DNA of 57,549 nt, from contig VEPL01000012.1 in NCBI GenBank assembly GCA_012026885.1, positions 1 through 57,549 of the forward strand, written 5' to 3'. Made by a program: the position numbers and the translations under genes. Positions within the stretch are counted from its first letter, which is position 1, and each line of letters begins with the position of its first letter. Origin of the DNA: Betaproteobacteria bacterium (GTDB taxonomy: Bacteria > Pseudomonadota > Gammaproteobacteria > Burkholderiales > Rhodocyclaceae). Below the pieces are notes generated by a model. The model was not told the origin of the DNA, searched no databases, and was given only the letters and a program-made list of their open reading frames with translations. Below are positions 8,214 to 17,200 of this stretch, piece after piece.

Positions 8214-8879
8214 CTACGGGGCTTCCACCGCATTCTCTGCATTGCCCTGAACGGCAACCATAGGCTGCGACTTCTTGGGCCGACCACGCTTCGATACCGT
8301 TGGCGCCGCCTTGCTCTCCGGTACATCGGTCAGCACGAAGAGCGGCTTGGCGGCAGGCTTCTCGGTTACCGCCTCGGCAATCGCTTCGGTACTCGGCTCC
8401 AGTTGGGAGTCGGCCACTGCCCCCTTATTATTTTTTCCGGCTCTACCTTTGCGCCCGGCCGCCTTCGCTTCCTGCTCAACGATCAGCTTCTGCACCTGTG
8501 CCAGGAAAGCCGTATCGCTGCAGACGTCGTAGCAGCGCCGCTTCTTCGCTGAGGGCTTCACTAAGCCTTCGTGCTTCAGGACCGCGAACAGGAACGAGGG
8601 CGAGTTCATGCTGCGCCCCTGATACAGGACATTCAATACATACGAGGTAATGCCCACGTGCTCCTTGTCGAGCAATTCCCGGATTGCCTCGTACTTGATC
8701 CAGTTGTCGTTGAAATAACCCGGATTGGAATTGGCAGCCAAGCGCATCATCAGCGTGCCATCTTCATGCCGGCCTATCCGATAGGTCAGACTGGACTTGC
8801 CGCTCAGCGTGCCGCAGACACCGATCCTCAGGGTGCGCACGGGACCTTCATCAACGTCGAATACCTTTTTTTTGCTCAT
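8214..8879 (-). CDS. Hypothetical protein with AT-hook-like C-terminus
   Basis: A 221-residue protein of unknown function. Residues 1-125 look like a compact folded domain (MSKKKVFDVDEGPVRTLRIG through KKRRCYDVCSDTAF), followed by a long Ala/Glu/Lys-rich linker with a basic patch GRKGRAGKNNKG. A KRGRPKK motif near the end resembles an AT-hook and suggests binding to AT-rich or nucleoid DNA. AAGGAG lies 6 nt before the ATG. It belongs to the leftward klcA cluster, with a hairpin 23 nt upstream of the start. The DNA-binding role is inferred from the motif only; I do not recognise the family. Confidence 0.75.
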   Translation of the reverse strand: MSKKKVFDVDEGPVRTLRIGVCGTLSGKSSLTYRIGRHEDGTLMMRLAANSNPGYFNDNWIKYEAIRELLDKEHVGITSYVLNVLYQGRSMNSPSFLFAVLKHEGLVKPSAKKRRCYDVCSDTAFLAQVQKLIVEQEAKAAGRKGRAGKNNKGAVADSQLEPSTEAIAEAVTEKPAAKPLFVLTDVPESKAAPTVSKRGRPKKSQPMVAVQGNAENAVEAP

Positions 8880-8902
8880 GGTGATCTCCTTGAGTAATGC
8901 AT

Positions 8903-8923
8903 GGGAACTCCGGGATGGAGCCC
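8903..8923 (-). promoter_or_regulatory. Hairpin 23 nt upstream of the 221-residue gene
   Basis: A 7-bp stem (GGG plus CTCC with GGAG plus CCC, 2-nt bulge, 5-nt loop) that ends 23 nt before the ATG at 8879. It is distinct from the terminator of the preceding gene at 8940-8963. Confidence 0.5.
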
Positions 8924-8939
8924 TTCAAATAAGATGGAT

Positions 8940-8963
8940 AAAAAGCCGCAGTTCCTACCGCAG
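8940..8963 (-). terminator. Intrinsic terminator of the 121-residue gene
   Basis: On the leftward strand CTGCGGT-AGGA-ACTGCGG forms a 7-bp stem with two G-U pairs, followed by CTTTTT. It starts 15 nt after the stop codon at 8979, the usual place for an intrinsic terminator. Confidence 0.7.
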
Positions 8964-8978
8964 TGACTAGCCCAGCGC

Positions 8979-9344
8979 CTAACCCAGCGTGTTCAGCACC
9001 GCGATGCCGCCGTACTGGGTGAGCAGGACATCGGGCAGGTGATGGAGGGCAACTTCATGGGCGCCGACCTCGGCAACGTAGCGCCGGGCATAGGTCAGGT
9101 CCGTGGTCAGGAGCCATTCGGTGCCGCCATCCAGTTCGATCTCCAGGACGGACACACCGGACAGCACTGATGGGTGACGGCGCAGCAAATCGACCAGCGC
9201 CAGGCACTCGGCATGAGCACGGGCCAACTCACTATCAAATTGCAGGATGGCGGCCCGCTCTTCGAAGGTTTCTCGCAGCTGGCTATCGAGGCTTTCGACC
9301 CACTCGGCCACGAGCGGATCGGTGGGGGTTACATACACTTCCAT
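8979..9344 (-). CDS. Hypothetical protein, 121 residues
   Basis: An acidic soluble protein of unknown function, starting MEVYVTPTDPLVAEWVESLD and rich in Leu, Glu and Ala. The N-terminal half is probably helical (about residues 10-55), followed by a beta-rich segment (LEIELDGGTEWLLTTDLTYA). AAGGAG lies 8 nt before the ATG. It sits in the leftward klcA cluster with an imperfect hairpin ending 28 nt upstream and its own terminator downstream. The acidic character is compatible with a DNA-mimic or inhibitor role, but nothing specific supports that. Confidence 0.7.
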   Translation of the reverse strand: MEVYVTPTDPLVAEWVESLDSQLRETFEERAAILQFDSELARAHAECLALVDLLRRHPSVLSGVSVLEIELDGGTEWLLTTDLTYARRYVAEVGAHEVALHHLPDVLLTQYGGIAVLNTLG

Positions 9345-9372
9345 TGGTCTGCTCCTTCAATCTGAAAAAGGA

Positions 9373-9415
9373 AACGCCACCAACACCGCCCCGGGAGGGC
9401 AGGCATTAATGGCGT
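9373..9415 (-). promoter_or_regulatory. Imperfect hairpin 28 nt upstream of the 121-residue gene
   Basis: Outer arms ACGCCA/TGGCGT with an inner GCCC/GGGC stem, followed in the leftward direction by TTCCTTTTT. The leader-side end is 28 nt from the ATG at 9344. It could also act as a terminator for the 9463-9879 gene. Confidence 0.5.
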
Positions 9416-9462
9416 CAGGGAAGGGTGAAACTGTTGGTGCTGGTGGTCGAGGTCGAAAGGGC

Positions 9463-9879
9463 TCAGCCATCGATCACGGCAGGCGTCGCGAATGATCGAC
9501 ACAAAGCCAGCAGATCTCCTGGGATGCCTTCGGTGTCCGGCACAAAGAGCGCGGTAGCAGCCCCATCGTCATTGCCGATGAAGACCATTTCATAGACGGT
9601 ACTGCTTTCATAGGTGTGTTCCTCCAGGATTTCAAAGCAAGGGGCAAAGTCCTCGTGGCCGAAGGGTGCGTCGGTGAACAGGTCATGCAGGATCGGAAAC
9701 CCGACTGCGGCCTCCAGTTGCTCGACCGTGTCGCCCGGTTCAGCTACCACCATGTCGCCGTGGATAGCCGGGTCATAGGGCTCGCCATTGAGGACCTGCG
9801 TGTAGCGCAGGACCGCCAGCGCCCGGATGAGGGGATGGCCGATCAGCGCCGCATCGCTGGGATCACGAAGGACGATCAT
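9463..9879 (-). CDS. Hypothetical protein, 138 residues
   Basis: A strongly acidic soluble protein of unknown function (start MIVLRDPSDAALIGHPLIRA, C-terminus FATPAVIDG) with many Asp and Glu in the middle (DAPFGHEDFAPCFEILEEHTYE). GGAGG lies 7 nt before the ATG. Its start overlaps the end of the 46-residue gene upstream by 17 nt, so the two are probably translationally coupled, and it is the only gene of the cluster without its own leader hairpin. Proteins of this composition are common in accessory regions of integrative elements; no function can be assigned. Confidence 0.7.
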   Translation of the reverse strand: MIVLRDPSDAALIGHPLIRALAVLRYTQVLNGEPYDPAIHGDMVVAEPGDTVEQLEAAVGFPILHDLFTDAPFGHEDFAPCFEILEEHTYESSTVYEMVFIGNDDGAATALFVPDTEGIPGDLLALCRSFATPAVIDG

Positions 9880-10003
9880 TCCGGTCCTCCAGGGTCGCGG
9901 CGTCGCACTTGACAGCTGAACGCCTGGCGAGGACTTCGCTGGTGATGGCGGCGATGACCGTGACGGCCAGGTCCAGCAGGGCCTTTGCGTTGATAGGATT
10001 CAT
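9863..10003 (-). CDS. Small hypothetical protein, 46 residues
   Basis: A 46-residue protein starting MNPINAKALLDLAVTVIAAIT, with one hydrophobic N-terminal helix (about 8-24) and a charged C-terminal half. The ATG at 10003, preceded by GGAGG at 5 nt, is preferred over an upstream start inside the terminator. It overlaps the next gene by 17 nt. It might be a small membrane-associated protein; function unknown. Confidence 0.6.
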   Translation of the reverse strand: MNPINAKALLDLAVTVIAAITSEVLARRSAVKCDAATLEDRNDRPS

Positions 10004-10025
10004 ATGTGCCTCCGAGAAATGGACG

Positions 10026-10047
10026 AAAAAAATGCCCCCGAGGGGCA
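10026..10047 (-). terminator. Intrinsic terminator / leader hairpin upstream of the 46-residue gene
   Basis: On the leftward strand TGCCCC-TCG-GGGGCA is followed by seven T residues, a textbook intrinsic terminator. It is 40 nt after the stop of the 57-residue gene, and its T-run ends exactly 29 nt before the next ATG at 10003, matching the spacing in the rest of the cluster. Confidence 0.75.
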
Positions 10048-10087
10048 CGATGGGTACTGCTTGTGAGGGGAAAGTTGTGGCTATGAG

Positions 10088-10261
10088 CTACTGCTGCTGA
10101 TCACCGCGGAAGTGACGCCAGACGAGATAGCCGGCGCCGAGCAGATTGGCCAGGATGAGCGCCTGTAGAGCCAGGGACAGGACGGAGACCATAGTGGTCA
10201 TGGCTCCGAGCTTGACGGCACCTGCGGCGACGATGGCTGCTGCTAGGAAGGGGAAGAACAT
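10088..10261 (-). CDS. Small membrane protein, 57 residues
   Basis: A 57-residue protein with two hydrophobic segments (about 2-21, PFLAAAIVAAGAVKLGAM, and 23-47, MVSVLSLALQALILANLLG) and a short polar tail ending HFRGDQQQ. The ATG at 10261 follows AAAGGA at 7 nt; an in-frame upstream ATG lies five codons earlier but is less well spaced. It is the first gene of the leftward klcA cluster. It is probably an inner-membrane peptide. Function unknown; a holin-like or entry-exclusion-like role would be speculation. Confidence 0.6.
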   Translation of the reverse strand: MFFPFLAAAIVAAGAVKLGAMTTMVSVLSLALQALILANLLGAGYLVWRHFRGDQQQ

Positions 10262-10290
10262 GGTGGATCCTTTCAATGGGTGAAAATAGC

Positions 10291-10326
10291 GAAAGCCCCG
10301 CGCATCCGAAGACTGGCAGGGCTTTC
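10291..10326 (-). promoter_or_regulatory. Hairpin 29 nt upstream of the 57-residue gene
   Basis: A perfect 8-bp GAAAGCCC/GGGCTTTC stem with a 20-nt loop, ending 29 nt before the ATG at 10261. There is no upstream leftward gene for it to terminate, because hsdM lies beyond on the other strand. This argues that these hairpins are leader elements and not only terminators. Confidence 0.6.
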
Positions 10327-10784
10327 AGGAGGGGTACGACGCTTTCAGTTTGTTGAGCCCATAGCGTCGTCGAAGACTCTTGTTCTGACTAAATGGTTGC
10401 TTTCGGAACTAAGCTACTAGGGGACAAACGAGGTCCTCTTCGGCTAGCCGAGTGTCTGCCATTGCAGCCAATCAGCCACCGCTCACTAGAAGTCCGTTCA
10501 ATGTCGTAAAACAGACGCTCCAATATATCTAAGTATAGGTAAGCGGCGTTTCCTGGATGCTGATCTAACTGAGCCTAGGCAAAGTTTTTGGATGAGATAC
10601 GCCCGATTCATCAAGAGTTGTGGCCATTAAAATGCTATTAGGTGAGATCGCTTCAATAGTTGAATTGCATACAATCATCACTAGAGTGAAACCTAAATCC
10701 TATGTCTTGAGATAGAGGTCGGTCGTTATTCGACAGACTGACCGAGGGGAAGCCCAATGCGATACAGAAAATGAGAAAGATTGA
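10327..10784. other. Divergent intergenic region between klcA cluster and hsdM
   Basis: A 458-nt region with lower GC than its surroundings and no supported gene. It must contain the promoters of the leftward small-gene cluster and of hsdMSR. TACAAT near 10670 and several AT-rich stretches are possible -10 elements, but no pair of hexamers with good spacing stands out. It could also hold binding sites for an hsd regulator; none was recognised. Confidence 0.4.
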
Positions 10785-12962
10785 ATGAACGTCCAGCAAC
10801 TCGAAAACGAACTCTGGGAAGCCGCCGACCAGCTGCGCGCCAATTCCAAGCTCACCGCTGCCGAATACGCAATGCCAGTGCTCGGCCTTATATTCCTGCG
10901 CCATGCCGATAACCGCTTCAAGGCCTACCTCCCAGAGATCGAGGCCGATATCCCGTCCCAGGTGCCTGCCGCCCAGCGGGAGACGCTGATCAAGCTCGGT
11001 TTCCAGGGCAAGGCCGCCATCTACCTGCCCGAAGCCGCGCGCTTCGACCGCATCGCCAATTTGCCGCAAGGGGCGAATGTGGGGGAGGTGATCGACCGTG
11101 CCATGGACGTGATCGAGTCTGAATTTGAAGTGCTCAAGGGGGCGCTGCCGCGCGGTTACCCAGCCTTCGAGACCGACCTACTGGCTGAGCTTGTCAAGAT
11201 TTTCGACCGCCCCGCCATCAAGGCTGCCACTGGCGACGTATTCGGTCGCATCTACGAATACTTTCTCAACAAGTTCGCGATGAGCGGCGCACAAGAAGGC
11301 GGCGAGTTTTTCACGCCGCCATCGTTGGTGCGCATGATCGTGAACATCATCGAGCCAGACCACGGCCTGGTGCTGGACCCGGCCTGCGGATCTGCGGGCA
11401 TGTTTGTGCAAACGGGCCACTTCATCGAAGACGTACGCCACCAGCAGGCCAACGACACCGTCACCTTCCACGGCCAGGAAAAGAGCGACACCAACACCAA
11501 GCTGGCGCGAATGAACCTGGTTGTGCACGGGCTGGATGCCTCCAACATCCGCCAGGGCAACACCTTCTACGACCAGGTGGACCACCTCATCGGCCAGTGC
11601 GACTTCGTCATGGCCAACCCGCCGTTCAACGTCGACGGCGTGGACACCAAGAAGGTGGAAGGCCAGGTCAGTGACAGCGGGCGCCTGCCCTTCGGCCTGC
11701 CAGGCACCAATGCCAAAACTGGCGCCATCAGCAACGCCAACAGCCTGTGGATTCAGTATTTCTACGCCTACTTGAACGACACGGGCCGTGCTGGTTTCGT
11801 TATGGCGTCCAGCGCCTCGGATGCCGGCAACAAAGACCGCGACATCCGCGAGAAGCTGGTCAAGACCGGCCACGTTGACGTGATGATGGCAATTGGCAAC
11901 AAGTTCTTCTACACCCGCAGCCTGCCCTGCACGCTGTGGTTCTTCGACAAGGGCAAGCCGCAGGACCTGCAAGACCAGGTGCTGATGATCGATGCGCGCA
12001 ATGTGTACCACGTGGTCTCGGCGCGCTCGCACATCTTCACCGACGAGCAGCACGCCAACCTCAACGCCATCGTCTGGCTGTACCGGGGCGAGACCGAGAG
12101 GTTCGTGACGCTTGTCGCCCACTACCAGCGGCAAGTGGATGAATGGCTGGCCGCCGTTCCAGGCCGCATCGCCGCCGACACTGCTGCCGTGGAAGGGCTG
12201 GCCACCCAGTTGCAGTCGTTCGCTCAGGGTGCCACGCTGGCTGAACTGAACGCTGACCAGCCTGACGACGCGCATCTCATCCTGGCCCCCCTCGATGCCT
12301 TCAAGTCGGAACTGGCCGCCGCGCAGGCCGACACGCAGGCGGCAGCGACCATCGCTACACTGCTCACCGCCTGCATCCACGCCCGCGCCGCTGTCGCCCA
12401 GGCCGACCTCGCCAGCCACGCCGGGCAGGTAGCGCTGCAATCCACGCTGGATCCTCTGGCGCATCAGGTCAAGGTTCTGGGCAAGACCTTGGAAGCCCGC
12501 CACAAGCAGTGGCTCAAGCTGCTTGACACTGCAGAGAAGCAGCTACGCGCCCGGCAGAGCAAAGCCTTCGATGGCAAAGCCGCCCGCGAAGCTAAGCGCG
12601 CCTTGCTGACCGCCGACGCGAAGAAGAACGAATCCCCCACGGTGCGCGACGCAGTGCTCGACGCGCTGAAGCAGGCCGCCTACTTCATCCATCAAGTCAG
12701 CTGGCTGCACAGCCGCTTCCCTCAGGGCGTGTTCGACGACGTACCGGGCCTGTGCAAGGCCGTCACGCTGGATGAGATTGCAGCCAACGATTACTCGCTG
12801 ACGCCGGGGCGCTACGTGGGCGTGGCGGCGGCAGCAGCCGAAGACGAGGACGACTTCGTCGAGAAGCTGCGCGAAATTCAGGACGAGCTGGCCGAACTGA
12901 ACGACAAGGCGGTGGTACTGGCGGGGAAGATTGCGAGCAACTTTGAGGAGTTGCTGGAATGA
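10785..12962 (+). CDS. hsdM: Type I restriction-modification methyltransferase subunit
   Basis: A 725-residue HsdM, the adenine-N6 methyltransferase subunit of the type I enzyme. The N-terminal helical domain (about 1-150, MNVQQLENELWEAADQLR) is followed by the methyltransferase core, with the AdoMet-binding motif DPACGSAGMF at about 198-207 and the catalytic NPPF at about 278-281. The C-terminal ~250 residues are an unusually long Ala/Gln-rich coiled-coil-like extension beyond the ~500 residues of short HsdM proteins, seen in one subfamily. The weak GAGAAAG lies 6 nt before the ATG. It is the first gene of a tight operon, with its stop overlapping the hsdS start by 4 nt (ATGA). Confidence 0.95.
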   Translation: MNVQQLENELWEAADQLRANSKLTAAEYAMPVLGLIFLRHADNRFKAYLPEIEADIPSQVPAAQRETLIKLGFQGKAAIYLPEAARFDRIANLPQGANVGEVIDRAMDVIESEFEVLKGALPRGYPAFETDLLAELVKIFDRPAIKAATGDVFGRIYEYFLNKFAMSGAQEGGEFFTPPSLVRMIVNIIEPDHGLVLDPACGSAGMFVQTGHFIEDVRHQQANDTVTFHGQEKSDTNTKLARMNLVVHGLDASNIRQGNTFYDQVDHLIGQCDFVMANPPFNVDGVDTKKVEGQVSDSGRLPFGLPGTNAKTGAISNANSLWIQYFYAYLNDTGRAGFVMASSASDAGNKDRDIREKLVKTGHVDVMMAIGNKFFYTRSLPCTLWFFDKGKPQDLQDQVLMIDARNVYHVVSARSHIFTDEQHANLNAIVWLYRGETERFVTLVAHYQRQVDEWLAAVPGRIAADTAAVEGLATQLQSFAQGATLAELNADQPDDAHLILAPLDAFKSELAAAQADTQAAATIATLLTACIHARAAVAQADLASHAGQVALQSTLDPLAHQVKVLGKTLEARHKQWLKLLDTAEKQLRARQSKAFDGKAAREAKRALLTADAKKNESPTVRDAVLDALKQAAYFIHQVSWLHSRFPQGVFDDVPGLCKAVTLDEIAANDYSLTPGRYVGVAAAAAEDEDDFVEKLREIQDELAELNDKAVVLAGKIASNFEELLE

Positions 12963-14209
12963 GTTGGCCCGAGGTCGATTTTGAGTCGTTGTTTGCGACG
13001 CCGAGTCGTAATGGCGTCTACAAGAGCCAAGACCACCATGGATCGGGCGTGCCAATCGTCAACATGGGTGAGTTGTTTGCGTTTAATCGGATAGGCGATC
13101 AGGCCATGTCGCTGATTCGGATGTCCGATGCTGAAATGGACAAAAGCGGTCTTATCGATGGCGATCTCCTATTCGGCCGCCGTTCGCTTGTCGAAGAAGG
13201 TGCGGGCAAGTGCTCGATGGTTTACAAGCCGACCGGATCGCTGACCTTTGAATCTTCGATTATTCGAGTTCGACTCGATCGAACGGTCGCCGATCCTGAG
13301 TTCTTCTTCAATTACTTTCGATCCCCAATCGGTAGGTCGCGAATTCGAGCAATTGTCGGTGGCGCGGCGGTCAAAGGAATTCGTGGCAGCGACCTGAAGC
13401 TGATCAAGGTGCATTTGCCTCCCCTTGATGAGCAGATTGCCATTCGCCATTTCGTTGCTGTGTACGACGACCTAATCGCCACCAACCAGCGCCGCATCGC
13501 CTTGCTCGAAGACGCCGCCCGCCGTCTCTACCGCGAGTGGTTCGTGCATCTGCGCTTCCCAGGCCATGACTCGGTACCGGTGAAGGCAGGGGTGCCGGAG
13601 GGGTGGCAAAAGGGCACCGCGCATGATTTCGTTTCCATCTTGAGTGGCGGGACACCAAAAACAGGCATTGAGCATTACTGGGGCGGCGAAATCCCCTTTT
13701 TCACTCCAAAAGACAGCCCGGACGCGTTTTACGTGCTTGGAACCGAAAAGACGCTGACCGAGACGGGGCTCTCAACCTGCAACAGCCGCTTGTTTGCCAA
13801 GAACACCACCTTTATCACTGCACGAGGCACGGTCGGAAAAATTGCGCTGGCACAAAAGCCGATGGCGATGAATCAGTCTTGCTACGCGCTGGTGCCAAAG
13901 CAGGACTACGACAACTTGTTCTTGTTCACCGCGATCAAGGATGCGGTTGAGCACTTCAAGCAAGTCGCCGTTGGTGGGGTATTTGACGCAATCGTGGTTG
14001 ATACCTTCAAGATCATCCCTTTTGTTTTGCCCGATACTGATGTGACGCGAGCCTTTGGAAACACTGTTCGGCCACTATTTGAACAGGTGGAGACCCTTCT
14101 GCTGCAAAACCAGCAACTCGCTCGCGTCCGCGACCTGTTGCTCCCCAAGCTAATGTCCGGCCAGCTCGATGTCTCCGGCATTCGATTGGCCGAAGAGGTC
14201 GCTGCATGA
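12959..14209 (+). CDS. hsdS: Type I restriction-modification specificity subunit
   Basis: A 416-residue HsdS that determines the bipartite DNA target of the complex. It has two target-recognition domains (about 1-155 and 215-365), each followed by a conserved helix: PPLDEQIAIRHFVAVYDDLIA near 157-176 and LLQNQQLARVRDLLLPKLMSGQLD at the end. The linker EDAARRLYREWFVHLRFPGH is the usual central conserved region. The first domain differs in base composition from its flanks, as expected for exchangeable recognition domains. It overlaps hsdM and hsdR by 4 nt each. The recognition sequence cannot be predicted by eye. Confidence 0.95.
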   Translation: MSWPEVDFESLFATPSRNGVYKSQDHHGSGVPIVNMGELFAFNRIGDQAMSLIRMSDAEMDKSGLIDGDLLFGRRSLVEEGAGKCSMVYKPTGSLTFESSIIRVRLDRTVADPEFFFNYFRSPIGRSRIRAIVGGAAVKGIRGSDLKLIKVHLPPLDEQIAIRHFVAVYDDLIATNQRRIALLEDAARRLYREWFVHLRFPGHDSVPVKAGVPEGWQKGTAHDFVSILSGGTPKTGIEHYWGGEIPFFTPKDSPDAFYVLGTEKTLTETGLSTCNSRLFAKNTTFITARGTVGKIALAQKPMAMNQSCYALVPKQDYDNLFLFTAIKDAVEHFKQVAVGGVFDAIVVDTFKIIPFVLPDTDVTRAFGNTVRPLFEQVETLLLQNQQLARVRDLLLPKLMSGQLDVSGIRLAEEVAA

Positions 14210-17200
14210 TGGCCAAAAAAGACTATTCCGAAGATCTGTTGATCCAGGCGCCGACGGCTGAACTGCTGGAAAGCCAACTCGGCTGGCGAACTGTGTTCGC
14301 CCAGGACGACGAGGACTTTGGGGTAGACAGCCTACTGGGCCGCAGCAACGACACCGAGGTGGTGCTCAGCCGCGAGGTGCTGGCCGCGCTGAAGCGCCTG
14401 AACCCGGGGCTGCCCGCAGAGGCTTACAGTCAGGCCTTGGGACAGGTGTTGCAGGACGACATCACCAAAACGCTGATTGCCCTCAACGAAGAGAAGTACA
14501 AGCTGCTGCGCGATGGCGTGCCGGTGAAGTACCGCGATGCGGCTGGCCGACTGGTGGACAAGCGCTTGCGCCTGATCGACTTCGAACACCCCGACAAAAA
14601 CAATTACCAGGCCGTGCGCGAGTTGTGGGTGCGCGGGCGCCTGTGGCTGCGCCGCCCAGACGTGATTGGCTACGTCAATGGTCTGCCGCTGGTGTTCATC
14701 GAACTCAAGCGCTTCGAGGTGCACATCGACAGTGCCTACAAGAAGAACTACAGTGACTACCTCGACACCATTCCGCACCTGTTTCACTGGAACGCGCTGG
14801 TGGTGATTTCCAACGGTCACGATGCACAGTACGGGTCGCTGACCAGCACCCGCGAGCACTTCTATCGCTGGAAGCGGCTGGATGAGGATGATCCTGAGCC
14901 GGGCAAGAACCTGCCCCTGCTGCCCATCCTGCTCAAGGGCATGCTGGACAAGGCCCGTCTGCTCGACATCGTCGAAAACTTCGTGCTGTTCGATGCCAGC
15001 GAAGGGAGCACGCACAAGATCGTGGCGCGCAACCACCAGTACCTGGGCGTCAACCGGGTGATCGAGCGTCTCACGTCCGACGATCCGATGATCAAGGCCG
15101 AGGTGAAGGCCGGGCAACTGGGCGTGTTCTGGCACACGCAGGGCTCGGGAAAGTCGTATTCGATGCTGTTTCTGACCGAGAAGATCCACCGCAAGATTTC
15201 GGGCAGCTACACCTTCGTGGTCATCACCGACCGCACCGAGTTGGACGACCAGATCGCCTCCACCTACACCAATGCCGGGCGCGCCAACAGCAAGACAGAT
15301 CAGGCCTCCAGCGGCGACGCCTTGCGAAAGATGCTGCGGGACCAGAACCGCCGTTACGTGTTCGGACTGATTCAGAAATACCGCGAACTGGTGAAGGAAG
15401 CCTATTCGGAGCGCGACGACATAATTGTCATTAGCGACGAGGCGCACCGCACGCAGTACGGCCGCCTGGCGCTGAACATGCGCAAAGGCCTACCGTGCGC
15501 TAAGTTCCTGGGCTTCACCGGTACGCCCCTGATCGACGCTGGCGAGAAGCAGCTGACGCGCGAAGTGTTTGGCGACTACGTGTCAATCTACGACTTCCAG
15601 CGCGCGGTGGCCGATGGCGCGACCCTCCCGTTGTTCTATGAGAACCGTGGCGAGAAACTGAAGATCGTCGACCCCAAGGTGAGCGAACGGATCGCCGAGC
15701 ACATCGAAGCGGCAAGGCAGAGCGCGACGCTGGACGATCCATGGACTGACGAGAAAGAGGAAAAACTCTATCGGGAGCTGGCGCGTGACTACCCTGTCCT
15801 GACCTCGCCCACTCGCCTAGAAAAGGTGGCGCAGGATTTTGTCGATCACTTCCACCAGCGCTGGAAGGTAGTAAACACCGGCGGCGGCAAGGCCATGATG
15901 GTCTGCCTGGACAAGATCACCTGCGTGAAGATGCACGATCTGATCAAAGCCAAATGGGAAGAGAAGGTCACCCAGTTGGAAACGAGCGTGGCCGCTGAGG
16001 AGGCGCTGTTCGCCGCCAAGGGCAAGGCGCTGCCGAAGCTACTACAACAGCGCCGCGAACAGGTCGAATGGATGAAGGCAACCGAATGTTGCGTGGTGGT
16101 CTCGCAGGAGCAAGGTGAGGTGGCCGAATTTGCCAAGTGGCGCAACTTTCGAGACGAGCCGTTGGACATCACTCCGCACCGCGAGAAGATGGTCAAGCGT
16201 AACCTGGAGAAGGAGTTCAAGCAGGCAGATAACCCTTTCCGCATTGCCATCGTCTGCGCCATGTGGCTGACGGGTTTCGACGTGAAATGCCTAGCCACCC
16301 TGTACCTCGACAAGCCGATGCAGGGCCATACGCTGATGCAGGCTATCGCCCGCGTCAATCGTGTGGGCGGCGGCAAGAAACACGGCCTGATTATTGACTA
16401 CAACGGCATGCTCAAGAGCCTGCGTAAGGCGCTCGCTACATTTGCCCAAGGCGACCGCGCCGGCACGGGCAAGGGTGAAGGTGAGCAGAACACGGTGCGC
16501 GACGACTCAGAAGCGTTGGCCGAGTACGCCCAGAGCTTGACGGCGGCTAGGAATTTTCTGGGAGACCTCGGCTTTGATCTGGACGGGCTCATTGCCGCCA
16601 AGGGCTTCGACAAGCAACAGCAGATCCTGGTCGCGGTGAATCTGCTGTGCGAGAGCGACGACCGCCGCAAGACCTACCAGGTGATCGTGGAGGATGTGCA
16701 GGCCCGCCACCGGGGGCTTTTCCCGCACCCGGGCCTGTTCGACTTCGATGCCGAAGAGAGCGCCGTCAATGCGATCTACAACAAACTGCAGGACGCGCGC
16801 GAAACGCCCGACATCAGTGCCTTGTTGCAGGACTTGTACGAGGTTGTCGACACGGCGCTGACAACGGAGGGCAAACCAGCCCCTGCCTTACCTAATCAGG
16901 GCCATGCGCGATATGACCTTTCCAACATCGACTTTTCACGCCTGCGTGCCGAGTTTGAGAAGTCGTCGTTCAAGAACGTGGTAACCCTGAACTTGAAGGA
17001 AAAGATCGAAGAACGACTGGCCATGATGGTGGCGCGCAACCCGACCCGGGTTGACCTGTATGAGCGCTACCAAGAGATCGTCCAGGAATACAACAAGGAT
17101 AAGGATGCCGCCGAGATCCAGAAGGTGATGGATGACCTGTTTACCTTTAACGACAACCTCAACGAAGAAGAAAAGCGCTATCTGCGTGAGGGTCTGGAGA

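Noticed and set aside
11178..12503. Long open frame on the opposite strand of hsdM
   Set aside because: It lies entirely inside a well-supported hsdM, has no ribosome-binding site or recognisable domain, and is the kind of shadow common in high-GC genes.
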